Below are positions 22,412 through 28,838 of a stretch of 28,838 nucleotides of DNA, piece by piece (position 1 is the first letter of the stretch; each line of letters opens with the position of its first letter). The stretch lies in the NCBI GenBank assembly GCA_964468415.1, contig CAYXUS010000249.1, positions 1 through 28,838 of the forward strand, written 5' to 3'. A model generated the notes under the pieces. The model was not told the origin of the DNA. It did not search any database and saw only the letters and a program-made list of their open reading frames with translations. This DNA is from Caldithrix sp964468415. Its GTDB lineage: Bacteria; Calditrichota; Calditrichia; Calditrichales; Calditrichaceae. The position numbers and the translations under genes are program-made.

Positions 22412-23314
22412 CTACAAAAACGTGTATTTTAATCCGATACTCAGCACCTCTTTAACCTGAGTTTTCTTGGTTACCTTCGCGTCATACACAACAAATGTTT
22501 GCAAGTTGACAATAATGTATTTGGTTACGGAGGCCTGCATCAACGTATCCCAGAAAATATTTCCATATTCAAAATTTTCAAACGAGGAAAAAATATTTAA
22601 CCGTGAACGAATGAGGAACTTCCCCCAGAAACGTCGTTCCGCATGGGTTACCCATTGCAATCCCGATTCCACGCTTTTATTCTTTCCTCCGTCGAATACG
22701 GAAAACTTGTTGGCAAAAACGGCCCGTGCCGCCAAACCGATCCGTGTGCGAAAGGTTTTCTTGGGAGAATAGCCAATTCCCAACCCATTGGTTAAATAGG
22801 CCGGATCGAAAGCATCCGAAATTTTTACGCGTGTTTCTTTGTCGTATTTGTATCCCGGCGCCATTTGTGTTTGAAAATTCAACGAAACATAGGGATTCAA
22901 ATACTCTTTCTTTTTGAGCGTTAGCACCGATTCAAAGTCAATCAGATCATCCGTCTTCCGTGGTAGTTCTCCGTTTTGCCTGGACTGGCCAAAGATAATT
23001 TTTGCCTCATTGGCCCAATTCCAATTGGTCGTATCCAGAATGGCCGAACCGTTCAGGCCGGTTGTCCAAACAAAAACATTTGACCCGCCCGAAGCCCACT
23101 GGTGATATGCCGTTTGCGTTACCGTAAGCGAGACACCCAAATTCAGATTCCAGCCAGGCTGAAGCTTATTGTAATTTTTTTGCTGTTTCTCAATTTGCTT
23201 CAAATGCTCCAGCAATTTTTTGTTCTGGGCAAAGGAGCGCCCTCCACCCACCAGCACAATGCCAACCGTCAAACCGATGATCAGATATTTCATTTTTTCG
23301 AACATTTTGTTCAT
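22412..23314 (-). CDS. DUF3078-type outer-membrane beta-barrel protein
   Basis: A 300-residue secreted protein of unknown function. A signal peptide is clear (KYLIIGLTVGIVLVGGGRSFAQ). A short charged helix follows (KKLLEHLKQIEKQQKNYN), then alternating strands rich in aromatic residues: GWNLNLGVSLTVTQTAYHQWASGG, WNWANEAKIIFGQSR, YLNPYVSLNFQTQM, FRTRIGLAARAVF and a final VLSIGLKYTFL ending in a hydrophobic residue as barrels do. The QWASGGSNVF-WTTGLNGSA block matches my memory of DUF3078, a Bacteroidota-type family. Its neighbours are ribosomal genes, which says nothing about function. It begins shortly after the rpmA terminator and has its own TATCTTTG box 24 bases upstream. Of several possible starts I keep the first ATG, though the Met eight residues in is also possible. 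Confidence 0.78.
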   Translation of the reverse strand: MNKMFEKMKYLIIGLTVGIVLVGGGRSFAQNKKLLEHLKQIEKQQKNYNKLQPGWNLNLGVSLTVTQTAYHQWASGGSNVFVWTTGLNGSAILDTTNWNWANEAKIIFGQSRQNGELPRKTDDLIDFESVLTLKKKEYLNPYVSLNFQTQMAPGYKYDKETRVKISDAFDPAYLTNGLGIGYSPKKTFRTRIGLAARAVFANKFSVFDGGKNKSVESGLQWVTHAERRFWGKFLIRSRLNIFSSFENFEYGNIFWDTLMQASVTKYIIVNLQTFVVYDAKVTKKTQVKEVLSIGLKYTFL

Positions 23315-23337
23315 TATTTCTCAAAAACTAAGCCCGG

Positions 23338-23345
23338 CAAAGATA
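23338..23345 (-). promoter_or_regulatory. Candidate Bacteroidota-type -7 box of the DUF3078 gene
   Basis: TATCTTTG on the minus strand matches the TAnnTTTG consensus of the Bacteroidota primary sigma factor. It sits between the rpmA terminator and the gene start, where a promoter is required if the terminator is efficient. The expected -33 TTTG is not visible; a T-rich run lies there instead. Confidence 0.35.
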
Positions 23346-23378
23346 ACAAATTTTTCAATGCAGAAAAAGAAAAAAAAC

Positions 23379-23411
23379 AAAAAAAGGCGCAAAGCAATTA
23401 CTTTACGCCTT
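23379..23411 (-). terminator. Intrinsic terminator after rpmA
   Basis: On the minus strand AAGGCGTAAAG and CTTTGCGCCTT form an eleven-base stem with one mismatch and a six-base loop, followed by seven T (23379-23385). It begins about 95 bases after the rpmA stop and closes the rplU-rpmA unit. The 94 bases between the rpmA stop and the terminator (23412-23505) contain no recognisable gene. Confidence 0.85.
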
Positions 23412-23505
23412 GAATGAGGGGGATTTAAAAGAAGAATTTTAATTCAACTTAAAACTGGCTTTTCTCCCACGCGGAACGAGGAAGAAAAATAACGTGCCCT
23501 CCGAA

Positions 23506-23769
23506 TTAGTTAACCAGTTCAGGATAGACACTCACCTTTTTACGATCGCGGCCTTTGCGTTCGAACTTTACATAGCCATCAATCTTGGCAAATAGCGTGT
23601 CATCGCCGCCCTTGCCCACGTTTTCGCCCGGATGAATTTTTGTTCCACGCTGGCGAACGAGGATGGATCCTGCACTAACAAACTGCCCGCCAAACGCCTT
23701 AACCCCAAGCCGTTTGGATTCGCTTTCGCGACCGTTTCTGGAGCTTCCAACACCTTTTTTATGAGCCAT
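23506..23769 (-). CDS. rpmA: 50S ribosomal protein L27
   Basis: An 87-residue large-subunit protein whose N-terminus reaches the peptidyl transferase centre. It begins directly with MAHKKGVGSSRNGRESESKRLGVKAFGG, so it has no cleavable N-terminal extension of the Firmicutes type, consistent with the absence of a Prp protease gene beside it. The RQRGTKIHPGENVGKGGDDTLFAKIDGYVKFE segment is standard. The ATG touches the rplU stop (TAAATG), and the GGAGG ribosome-binding site lies in the last rplU codons, so the two genes are translationally coupled. Confidence 0.98.
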   Translation of the reverse strand: MAHKKGVGSSRNGRESESKRLGVKAFGGQFVSAGSILVRQRGTKIHPGENVGKGGDDTLFAKIDGYVKFERKGRDRKKVSVYPELVN

Positions 23770-24147
23770 TTATGCCTCCTTCACTTCGCCGGTTTCTTCG
23801 GTTTTTTTAGGCGCCGCTTTTTTGGCTGCACGCTTGGTTCCGATTTTCTCGATGTGCAGCATGGTGTAATGCTGGCGATGCCCGTTTTTAACCTGATAGC
23901 CTTTACGACGTTTTTTCTTGAACACAATAATCTTTTTGTCGCGTCCGTGTTCCACAACCGTCGCTTCTACTTTAATATTTTTAACCACTGGCGTACCAAT
24001 GTGGTGTTTCCCCTTATCGTCGGTGTAAAACAAAACCCGATCAAAGACAACCTTTTTACCCGGTTCTTCATGCAACAAAGGTACTTTTACGTTTTTATCC
24101 TGTTCAACGCGAAATTGGTGTCCTGCTATTTCCACAACAGCATACAT
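23770..24147 (-). CDS. rplU: 50S ribosomal protein L21 with charged C-terminal tail
   Basis: A 125-residue large-subunit protein. The L21 core is clear: MYAVVEIAGHQFRVEQDKNVKVPLL at the start, and KIIVFKKKRRKGYQVKNGHRQHYTMLHIEKI near the end. I chose ATG 24145-24147, which has AGGAG seven bases upstream; the longer reading from 24180 would add eleven non-conserved residues. About 20 residues after the core (KRAAKKAAPKKTEETGEVKEA) form a Lys/Ala/Glu tail like the one on S2. The gene follows RNase E/G after an 82-base AT-rich gap that holds a weak AGCGT/ACGCT hairpin followed by T. Confidence 0.97.
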   Translation of the reverse strand: MYAVVEIAGHQFRVEQDKNVKVPLLHEEPGKKVVFDRVLFYTDDKGKHHIGTPVVKNIKVEATVVEHGRDKKIIVFKKKRRKGYQVKNGHRQHYTMLHIEKIGTKRAAKKAAPKKTEETGEVKEA

Positions 24148-24229
24148 GTTTTTACTCCTATAAAAAATATTATTTTTCACCCAAAAAATCGAGCGTTTAA
24201 TTTAAATACATTTGCACGCTTTGTCAAAA

Positions 24230-25765
24230 CTATTTTAACAGCACGTCCAAACGTTTTTCGTTTTTGCGATCGTAAACCTTAAACGTACCAATGGGCAAAC
24301 TTTCATCCTTGACCAGATTGATTTTAATCCAGTATTTCCACATCAATTTGAGCAGCGGATTGTACAGCCCCTTTTTGAGATAGGCGTACACATCCGGACG
24401 CACATGCAGCACAATGCGCCGGTCGCCATTTGTTGTGCGATAGCGTTGAATCCAACGCTCAATATCGGCCACCACCGCGTGTACGGTGGGCACCAGCCCC
24501 GTCCCGTGGCAGGTGGGACAGGTTTCTTTCAGGCTAAGCAGCACCGGCGGGCGAACACGCTGACGGGTCATTTCCATCAAACCAAAACGGCTCATTTCCT
24601 GAATTTTCGTAATCGAGCGATCTTTGGCAAATTCCTTCTTCAACTCCTGATACACCTTACGGCGATTTTCCTCTTCCATCATATCGATAAAATCGATCAC
24701 AATAATGCCGCCCAGGTCGCGCAGCCGTGCCTGCCGGGCAATTTCGCGGGCCGCTTCAAGATTTATTTTCAGCGAATTGGTTTCGTGATCTTTTCGCCCG
24801 ATGTATTTGCCGCTGTTCACGTCGATGGAAACCAATGCCTCGGTCGGTTCGATCACAATGTAGGAACCATTCTTTAACCACACTTTACTATTGCCCATTT
24901 TCTCGATTTCGCGCTCGATGTTGAAATAATCGAAAATGGGCACCATGCCTTTGTAATAGGTGATTTTGTTTTTCAAATGCGGGGCGACATCTTTAATGTA
25001 CGAAACCAATTCCCGCATTAATTTGCGGGAATCGACCACCACGCGATCGACATCGGCCGTAAACAAATCGCGAATAATGCTGGAGGCCATGGTCATATCT
25101 TTGTACAACAAGGCCGGGGCTTCTTGCTTTTTGATTTTGCGTTCGATTTTACGCCAGGTGGAAATAAGATTGTTCAAATCTTTGCGAATGGCCTTGTCGG
25201 GTTTGCCTTCGGCCACGGTACGAATGATTAGCCCAAAATTGGGCGGAATAATTTGCCGGGCAATTTCGCGCAGGCGGCGGCGTTCTTTGTTGTTCTGAAT
25301 TTTCTTGGAAACGCCAATGTGCTTTTTTCCCGGAATCAAAACGACAAAGCGTCCCGGCAAAGCAATGTTGGTGGTCACCCGGCACCCTTTGGTGCCAATG
25401 GGCTCTTTAATAATTTGCACCAAAATATCTTGATCTTTTTTCAGATCGCGATACACATTAAAATCGCGTTCCGAGGTGTGGTGTTCTTTCGAATCCAGAT
25501 GTTCTTCGTCCTCGTAATCGACAAAATAATCCAGATACGAGGTGTCGAAATCGGCAAAATGTAAAAACGCATTTTGCTCGTGCCCGATGTTAATGAATGC
25601 AGCCTGCATTCCGGGCAGAACGCGACTTACCTTTCCTTTGTAGATATCCCCGACCATACGCTCGTACTCGGGGCGTTCCACGAACAATTCAACCAACTTG
25701 GAATCTTCTAAAATAGCAATACGCGTTTCTTCATTTGTAGCGTTAATAATGATCTCTTTTGTCAT
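24230..25765 (-). CDS. rng: Ribonuclease E/G family endoribonuclease (RNase G-like)
   Basis: A 511-residue protein of RNase G size, without the long C-terminal scaffold of E. coli RNase E. It cleaves single-stranded A/U-rich RNA in rRNA maturation and mRNA decay. The S1 domain starts near residue 38 (GDIYKGKVSRVLPGMQAAFINIG) and contains an acidic insertion (about 79-100). The catalytic region has SIDVNSGKYIG (D315) and VIDFIDM (D358), the two metal-binding aspartates. The zinc-link is CPTCHGTG (C416, C419). The start ATG follows AGGGA. It is followed by rplU-rpmA and preceded by the radical SAM gene, an order I recall from several phyla. Its leader is long and can fold. Confidence 0.95.
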   Translation of the reverse strand: MTKEIIINATNEETRIAILEDSKLVELFVERPEYERMVGDIYKGKVSRVLPGMQAAFINIGHEQNAFLHFADFDTSYLDYFVDYEDEEHLDSKEHHTSERDFNVYRDLKKDQDILVQIIKEPIGTKGCRVTTNIALPGRFVVLIPGKKHIGVSKKIQNNKERRRLREIARQIIPPNFGLIIRTVAEGKPDKAIRKDLNNLISTWRKIERKIKKQEAPALLYKDMTMASSIIRDLFTADVDRVVVDSRKLMRELVSYIKDVAPHLKNKITYYKGMVPIFDYFNIEREIEKMGNSKVWLKNGSYIVIEPTEALVSIDVNSGKYIGRKDHETNSLKINLEAAREIARQARLRDLGGIIVIDFIDMMEEENRRKVYQELKKEFAKDRSITKIQEMSRFGLMEMTRQRVRPPVLLSLKETCPTCHGTGLVPTVHAVVADIERWIQRYRTTNGDRRIVLHVRPDVYAYLKKGLYNPLLKLMWKYWIKINLVKDESLPIGTFKVYDRKNEKRLDVLLK

Positions 25766-26164
25766 ACACTTGTCCCTGTTTTTCTTTTCCGTGCTACAGA
25801 TTCTTTGACCGGATCATCCGTCATTGTTCAAGAATTTGTACCCGGTAGGCCTTTTTTGTTCCGGCATTGCCGAGTTAAGGCCAAAGAAGTTTTGTTTAAA
25901 CCGGAGTGGCGCCTTTCGTTTTTGGCAAATGTGCGCTTAATGCACTCCCAAATATAAAAAGAATCCGCCAAAAATACGACAAAAAACGTAAAATTTTATT
26001 TTCGGTAATGAATTCTTTTGTGGCGCCATGCCCACATTTAAAAACATTTTAATTTGCGTCATTCTTTCGAAGAATGCATTGATTTGTATTACATTAAACA
26101 CAGAGGATGATTTTAATAAAAGAATTTGCACAAGCCCAAAGTGGCAATTTGGCCGCAATTGCCT
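25766..26164 (-). promoter_or_regulatory. Long intergenic leader upstream of RNase E/G
   Basis: This 399-base stretch holds no convincing gene. On the minus strand, a promoter candidate is TTGTCG (25977-25982), 18 bases, then TTTATA (25953-25958), with a TATATTTG box at 25949-25956 fitting the Bacteroidota -7 consensus. Downstream, in the leader of about 180 bases, GGCCTT and AAGGCC can enclose a CGGC/GCCG hairpin, and GACGGA pairs with TCCGGTC around TGA nearer the start codon. An inverted repeat CATTCTT/AAGAATG lies at 26060-26076. A GGCAATT/AATTGCC stem (26143-26163) directly follows the radical SAM stop but lacks a T run. RNase E is known to control its own mRNA through its leader, and a similar role here is only a suggestion. 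Confidence 0.4.
26060..26076. repeat. Inverted repeat CATTCTT/AAGAATG
   Basis: A perfect seven-base inverted repeat around TCG in the gap between the radical SAM gene and RNase E/G, about 80 to 110 bases upstream of the candidate promoter. It may be an operator or a hairpin; its role is unknown. Confidence 0.35.
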
Positions 26165-28768
26165 TTAGCGAACCATCTCAAGCGGCGTTTTTTCCTCGTC
26201 CCCTAACCGGATGAGCTGGCGTTTCCGAATCACTTCGGTAGCACTGGCCTGTTCGAAAACCTGTTTCACCAAATCATCGATGCGCAAAGCACGGCTCTCC
26301 ACATTGGTGGTACGAACAATCAGGCGATTTCCCCGGCGGCGGATGGTTTCGATAAAAGGCCGAATGTCCACCGACTTTACTCTCCCTTTGGAGAGCCGAC
26401 TTACCACCAACGAGCGGGAACGACGAATGCGGCGCAAACGCCGATCGATTTCTTCCGGACGTATTTTATTCGGATCAAAATAAATCTCGTATTCCGCAGC
26501 GTTAATGCTTTGCGAAAGCGAAGAAGCCTTTTCGGCCATTTCGCGCACACGAATAATTTTTAATCCGTCCGGGAGCAATGGATTCAACAAACGTTTTAAA
26601 TCTTTGTTAAACCGTGCAGAAATTTCCACATCAAAAAATTCGGCTTTGCTTTGCACTCCAAGGGCCAGCGGCTGACCAAAAGAAATTTTCGGCCGGGGAT
26701 TAAATCCCTGACTGTAAATAATGGGCACATGCGCCCTGCGGAAAACGCGCTCAAACAAACGTGCCAGATCGAGATGTGACAAAAAAGCGGCGTACCCCTC
26801 TTTGGTAAACTGCACCCGATAGCGTTTGAATTCCTGCTCTACCGTTTCGTATCTGGGCAACGAAACGCCTACTTGCGCATCGGCCGGTTCGTCCACTTCC
26901 AGACGTGTGCGATCTTTTTTGTAACAGTCCACGATTTCGGCGTACATGCCCTTTCGCTGCAAGCCACAGGCTAAACACCGGGCTTTTTTGCAATCGGGAC
27001 TGGTTTGCTGGCGGTAGGCTTTTTTTCTTTCTCTTTTCAGGAAATTTTTGCTGACTCCCTTGTCGATGTGATCCCAGGGCAAAACCGCCTCTTCGGGAAT
27101 TTCGGCAGCAAGCGCTTCGGGATCAAAGCCGTGGTTCCGCAAGTTCTTCAGCCACAAATCGTACTTAAAATGCTCATCCCAGCCATCAAACTTTGCCCCC
27201 TCTTTCCATGCATCGTAAATCACCGCTCCCATGCGCCGATCGGCGCGGCCCAGCACCCCTTCCAGAAACGAAACCTTTGGATCGCGCCAGCTCATGCGAA
27301 TGCGCCGTTCCCGGCCGAGATGCTTTTTGAGCACATCCACCTTGTGCCAAATTTCTTCGATGGAGGCCTGCCGTTCCCACTGGAATGGCGTGTGCGCCTT
27401 GGGCGAAAAAGGAGAGATGGAAAGATTGAATTGCACCCGCCCGTACTGGCGACTCATCTCCAGCAAACGCCGCACCAAACGGGCAATTTCGGCCACATCT
27501 TCATCGGTCTCGGTAGGCAAACCGATCATAAAATAAAACTTGATTAATCTCCAGCCGCTTTTTAAGGCAATTTCTACCGATTTAAATAAATCATCCTCTG
27601 TGATGTTTTTGTTAATTACCTGCCTTAAACGTTCGCTGCCTGCTTCCGGAGCAAAGGTAAATCCCGATTTACGCACATCGGAGACAAACTCGGCAATTTG
27701 TTCGTTAAAACTGTCCAGACGCATGGAAGGGAAAGAAACACTCACTTGTGTACCTTTCAGCGCCTGTCGGCTCCGCTTCATCAATTCTGTTAAACGCGAA
27801 TAATCGGAAATGGACAGTGACAGAAACGAGACTTCACTGTAACCGCTGTTGTTGAGCGCCTGATCCATCTGGCGTAGCACATCCCATTCGCTGCGTTCCC
27901 GAATGGGGCGATAAATCATGCCGGCATTGCAATAGCGGCAGCCCTCCGTACAACCACGCATCACTTCGATGGCCAGGCGGTCATGCGTTACTTCGATCAA
28001 GGGCACGATGGGCTTGTCAGGATAATGTTCCGGTTTAAGTTCCGTCACAATGCGCGTCCGGATAACCTGGGGCACGCCGTCGATCAGGGGACGCGTGGCC
28101 TGCAATTTTCCCCCGGCATCGTAAGTCGGCGCGTAAAATGCAGGAACGTACACGCCGGCAATCTGCGCCAGATCGAACAGAATGTCGCGCCGGGACTTGT
28201 TTTGTTCCTTGCCTCTTGCCACCGTGCGGGCAATTTCTACCGATGCTTCTTCGCCGTCACCAATCAAGAAGGCATCGATAAATTCGGCTAAGGGTTCGGG
28301 ATTGCAGCTGCATGGTCCACCGGCAACAATGTACGGATGCGCTTCCGTGCGATCCTTACTAAAAACGGGAATGCCCGCCAAATCGAGCATGTTCAGAATG
28401 TTGGTGTATGTCAATTCGTACTGCAGTGTAAAGCCGATGACATCGAAATCGTTTAACGGGGTAAACGATTCCAGACTAAACAAAGGGATGCCCGTGGCCC
28501 TTAGTTGTTCTTCCATATCCGGCCAGGGGGCAAACACACGTTCGGCCCAGATATCGTCTTGTTTGTTTAAAATGTGGTAAAGAAGTTCGAACCCAATGTA
28601 GGACATGCCAATCTCGTAAACATCGGGAAAGGCAAGTGCCACATGGGATTTAACAGAAGCACGGTTTTTATGAACGATATTTAATTCGTTGCCAATGTAG
28701 CGTCCGGGTTTTAACACCCGGGGTAAAACATCTTTTAAAAGTTTTTGTTCAATTTTAGGATTCTTCAA
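26165..28768 (-). CDS. Radical SAM protein fused to a DUF2344 domain (TIGR03960/TIGR03936-like)
   Basis: A protein of about 867 residues in two parts. The N-terminal part has a B12-binding-like region (AFPDVYEIGMSYIGFELLYHILN; IVAGGPCSCNPEPLAEFIDAF) and a radical SAM core. The iron-sulphur site is RGCTEGCRYC (CxxxCxxC, cysteines near 273, 277 and 280). A second cysteine cluster (CKKARCLACG) links to the C-terminal part, which begins YRVQFTKEGYAAFLSHLDLARLFERVFRRA and matches my memory of DUF2344. In many bacteria these are adjacent genes, while here they are one. Function is not established; genomic association with RNase G and ribosomal genes hints at RNA or ribosome modification. I chose TTG at 28766-28768, with GGGAG six bases upstream; an in-frame TTG at 28781-28783 would add five residues. 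The family name is from recall, not a search. Confidence 0.85.
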   Translation of the reverse strand: MKNPKIEQKLLKDVLPRVLKPGRYIGNELNIVHKNRASVKSHVALAFPDVYEIGMSYIGFELLYHILNKQDDIWAERVFAPWPDMEEQLRATGIPLFSLESFTPLNDFDVIGFTLQYELTYTNILNMLDLAGIPVFSKDRTEAHPYIVAGGPCSCNPEPLAEFIDAFLIGDGEEASVEIARTVARGKEQNKSRRDILFDLAQIAGVYVPAFYAPTYDAGGKLQATRPLIDGVPQVIRTRIVTELKPEHYPDKPIVPLIEVTHDRLAIEVMRGCTEGCRYCNAGMIYRPIRERSEWDVLRQMDQALNNSGYSEVSFLSLSISDYSRLTELMKRSRQALKGTQVSVSFPSMRLDSFNEQIAEFVSDVRKSGFTFAPEAGSERLRQVINKNITEDDLFKSVEIALKSGWRLIKFYFMIGLPTETDEDVAEIARLVRRLLEMSRQYGRVQFNLSISPFSPKAHTPFQWERQASIEEIWHKVDVLKKHLGRERRIRMSWRDPKVSFLEGVLGRADRRMGAVIYDAWKEGAKFDGWDEHFKYDLWLKNLRNHGFDPEALAAEIPEEAVLPWDHIDKGVSKNFLKRERKKAYRQQTSPDCKKARCLACGLQRKGMYAEIVDCYKKDRTRLEVDEPADAQVGVSLPRYETVEQEFKRYRVQFTKEGYAAFLSHLDLARLFERVFRRAHVPIIYSQGFNPRPKISFGQPLALGVQSKAEFFDVEISARFNKDLKRLLNPLLPDGLKIIRVREMAEKASSLSQSINAAEYEIYFDPNKIRPEEIDRRLRRIRRSRSLVVSRLSKGRVKSVDIRPFIETIRRRGNRLIVRTTNVESRALRIDDLVKQVFEQASATEVIRKRQLIRLGDEEKTPLEMVR

Positions 28769-28783
28769 ACAACACTCCCTCAA

Positions 28784-28838
28784 TCAATCCCGCAATTCGA
28801 CTCCTTGTTCCGATCCTTGCTGCACAAAATACAACGAA
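28784..28838. other. Right edge, no feature seen
   Basis: These last 55 bases lie upstream of the radical SAM gene and contain no recognisable gene or promoter. Its promoter or upstream gene probably lies beyond the window. Confidence 0.5.

Noticed and set aside
25907..26028. Two copies of GTGGCGCC (25907-25914 and 26021-26028) as a possible direct repeat
   Set aside because: Eight bases only, with a palindromic core, unrelated flanks and no further copies noticed; chance cannot be excluded.
25937..26158. Possible 73-residue gene in the gap upstream of RNase E/G
   Set aside because: TTG start without ribosome-binding site, no recognisable domain, and it covers the candidate promoter and inverted repeat.
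26143..26163. Stem directly after the radical SAM stop as an intrinsic terminator
   Set aside because: The stem GGCAATT/AATTGCC is real but is followed by mixed sequence without a T run on the minus strand.
27010..27017. GGCGGTAG on the plus strand, the core of the ops/JUMPstart element used by RfaH
   Set aside because: It lies antisense inside the radical SAM gene, far from any operon leader, and lacks the rest of the motif. None was found in the leader of the polysaccharide locus.
1..28838. CRISPR arrays, tRNA/rRNA genes, insertion sequences or prophage
   Set aside because: No regularly spaced repeats, no tRNA-like or rRNA-like segments, and no transposase, integrase or terminal inverted repeats were seen.

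Overview
The window reads as chromosomal DNA from a Gram-negative bacterium with moderate GC. The outer-membrane-type DUF3078 protein, the Wza/Wzc-type export genes, the short EF-Ts and several TAnnTTTG boxes upstream of genes suggest the FCB superphylum or a relative such as Calditrichota. This placement is inference from gene content, not a database match. Every convincing gene lies on the minus strand, so transcription runs from the right edge to the left edge.

Right part (about 28.8 to 18.4 kb) is housekeeping. It starts with a radical SAM protein fused to a DUF2344 domain, then a 399-base gap, then RNase E/G, rplU and rpmA, ending at an intrinsic terminator. A DUF3078 outer-membrane-type gene follows, then rplM and rpsI with a second terminator. 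Next come rpsB, tsf, pyrH and frr, tightly packed and closed by a third terminator at 18421-18456.

Left part (about 18.2 kb to position 1) is one large surface-polysaccharide (EPS/O-antigen-like) locus. In order of transcription it holds: a short polyprenyl-phosphate sugar-1-phosphate transferase (initiation); a STAS protein with a basic, helix-turn-helix-like tail; a Wza-like export protein; a Wzc-like chain-length/tyrosine kinase; a terminator; a FemAB-like transferase; a GT2 glycosyltransferase; a GNAT-like acyltransferase; an acyl carrier protein; a second terminator; a Wzx flippase; a LarA-family (nickel-pincer nucleotide) racemase/epimerase homologue; a second Wzx flippase; a hexapeptide acetyltransferase; two tandemly duplicated GT4 glycosyltransferases; an O-antigen ligase/polymerase; and a GT4 gene cut by the left edge.

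Inferred workflow: the sugar transferase loads the first sugar on the lipid carrier. The glycosyltransferases extend it, and the acetyltransferase, ACP/GNAT and FemAB genes decorate it. The flippases move it across the inner membrane, the Wzy/WaaL-type protein polymerises or ligates it, and Wzc/Wza export it. The least ordinary elements are the LarA homologue between two flippases, the ACP/GNAT/FemAB group, the STAS-tail fusion with hairpins upstream of it, the sugar transferase lacking its usual N-terminal membrane bundle, and two intrinsic terminators placed just upstream of start codons inside the locus.
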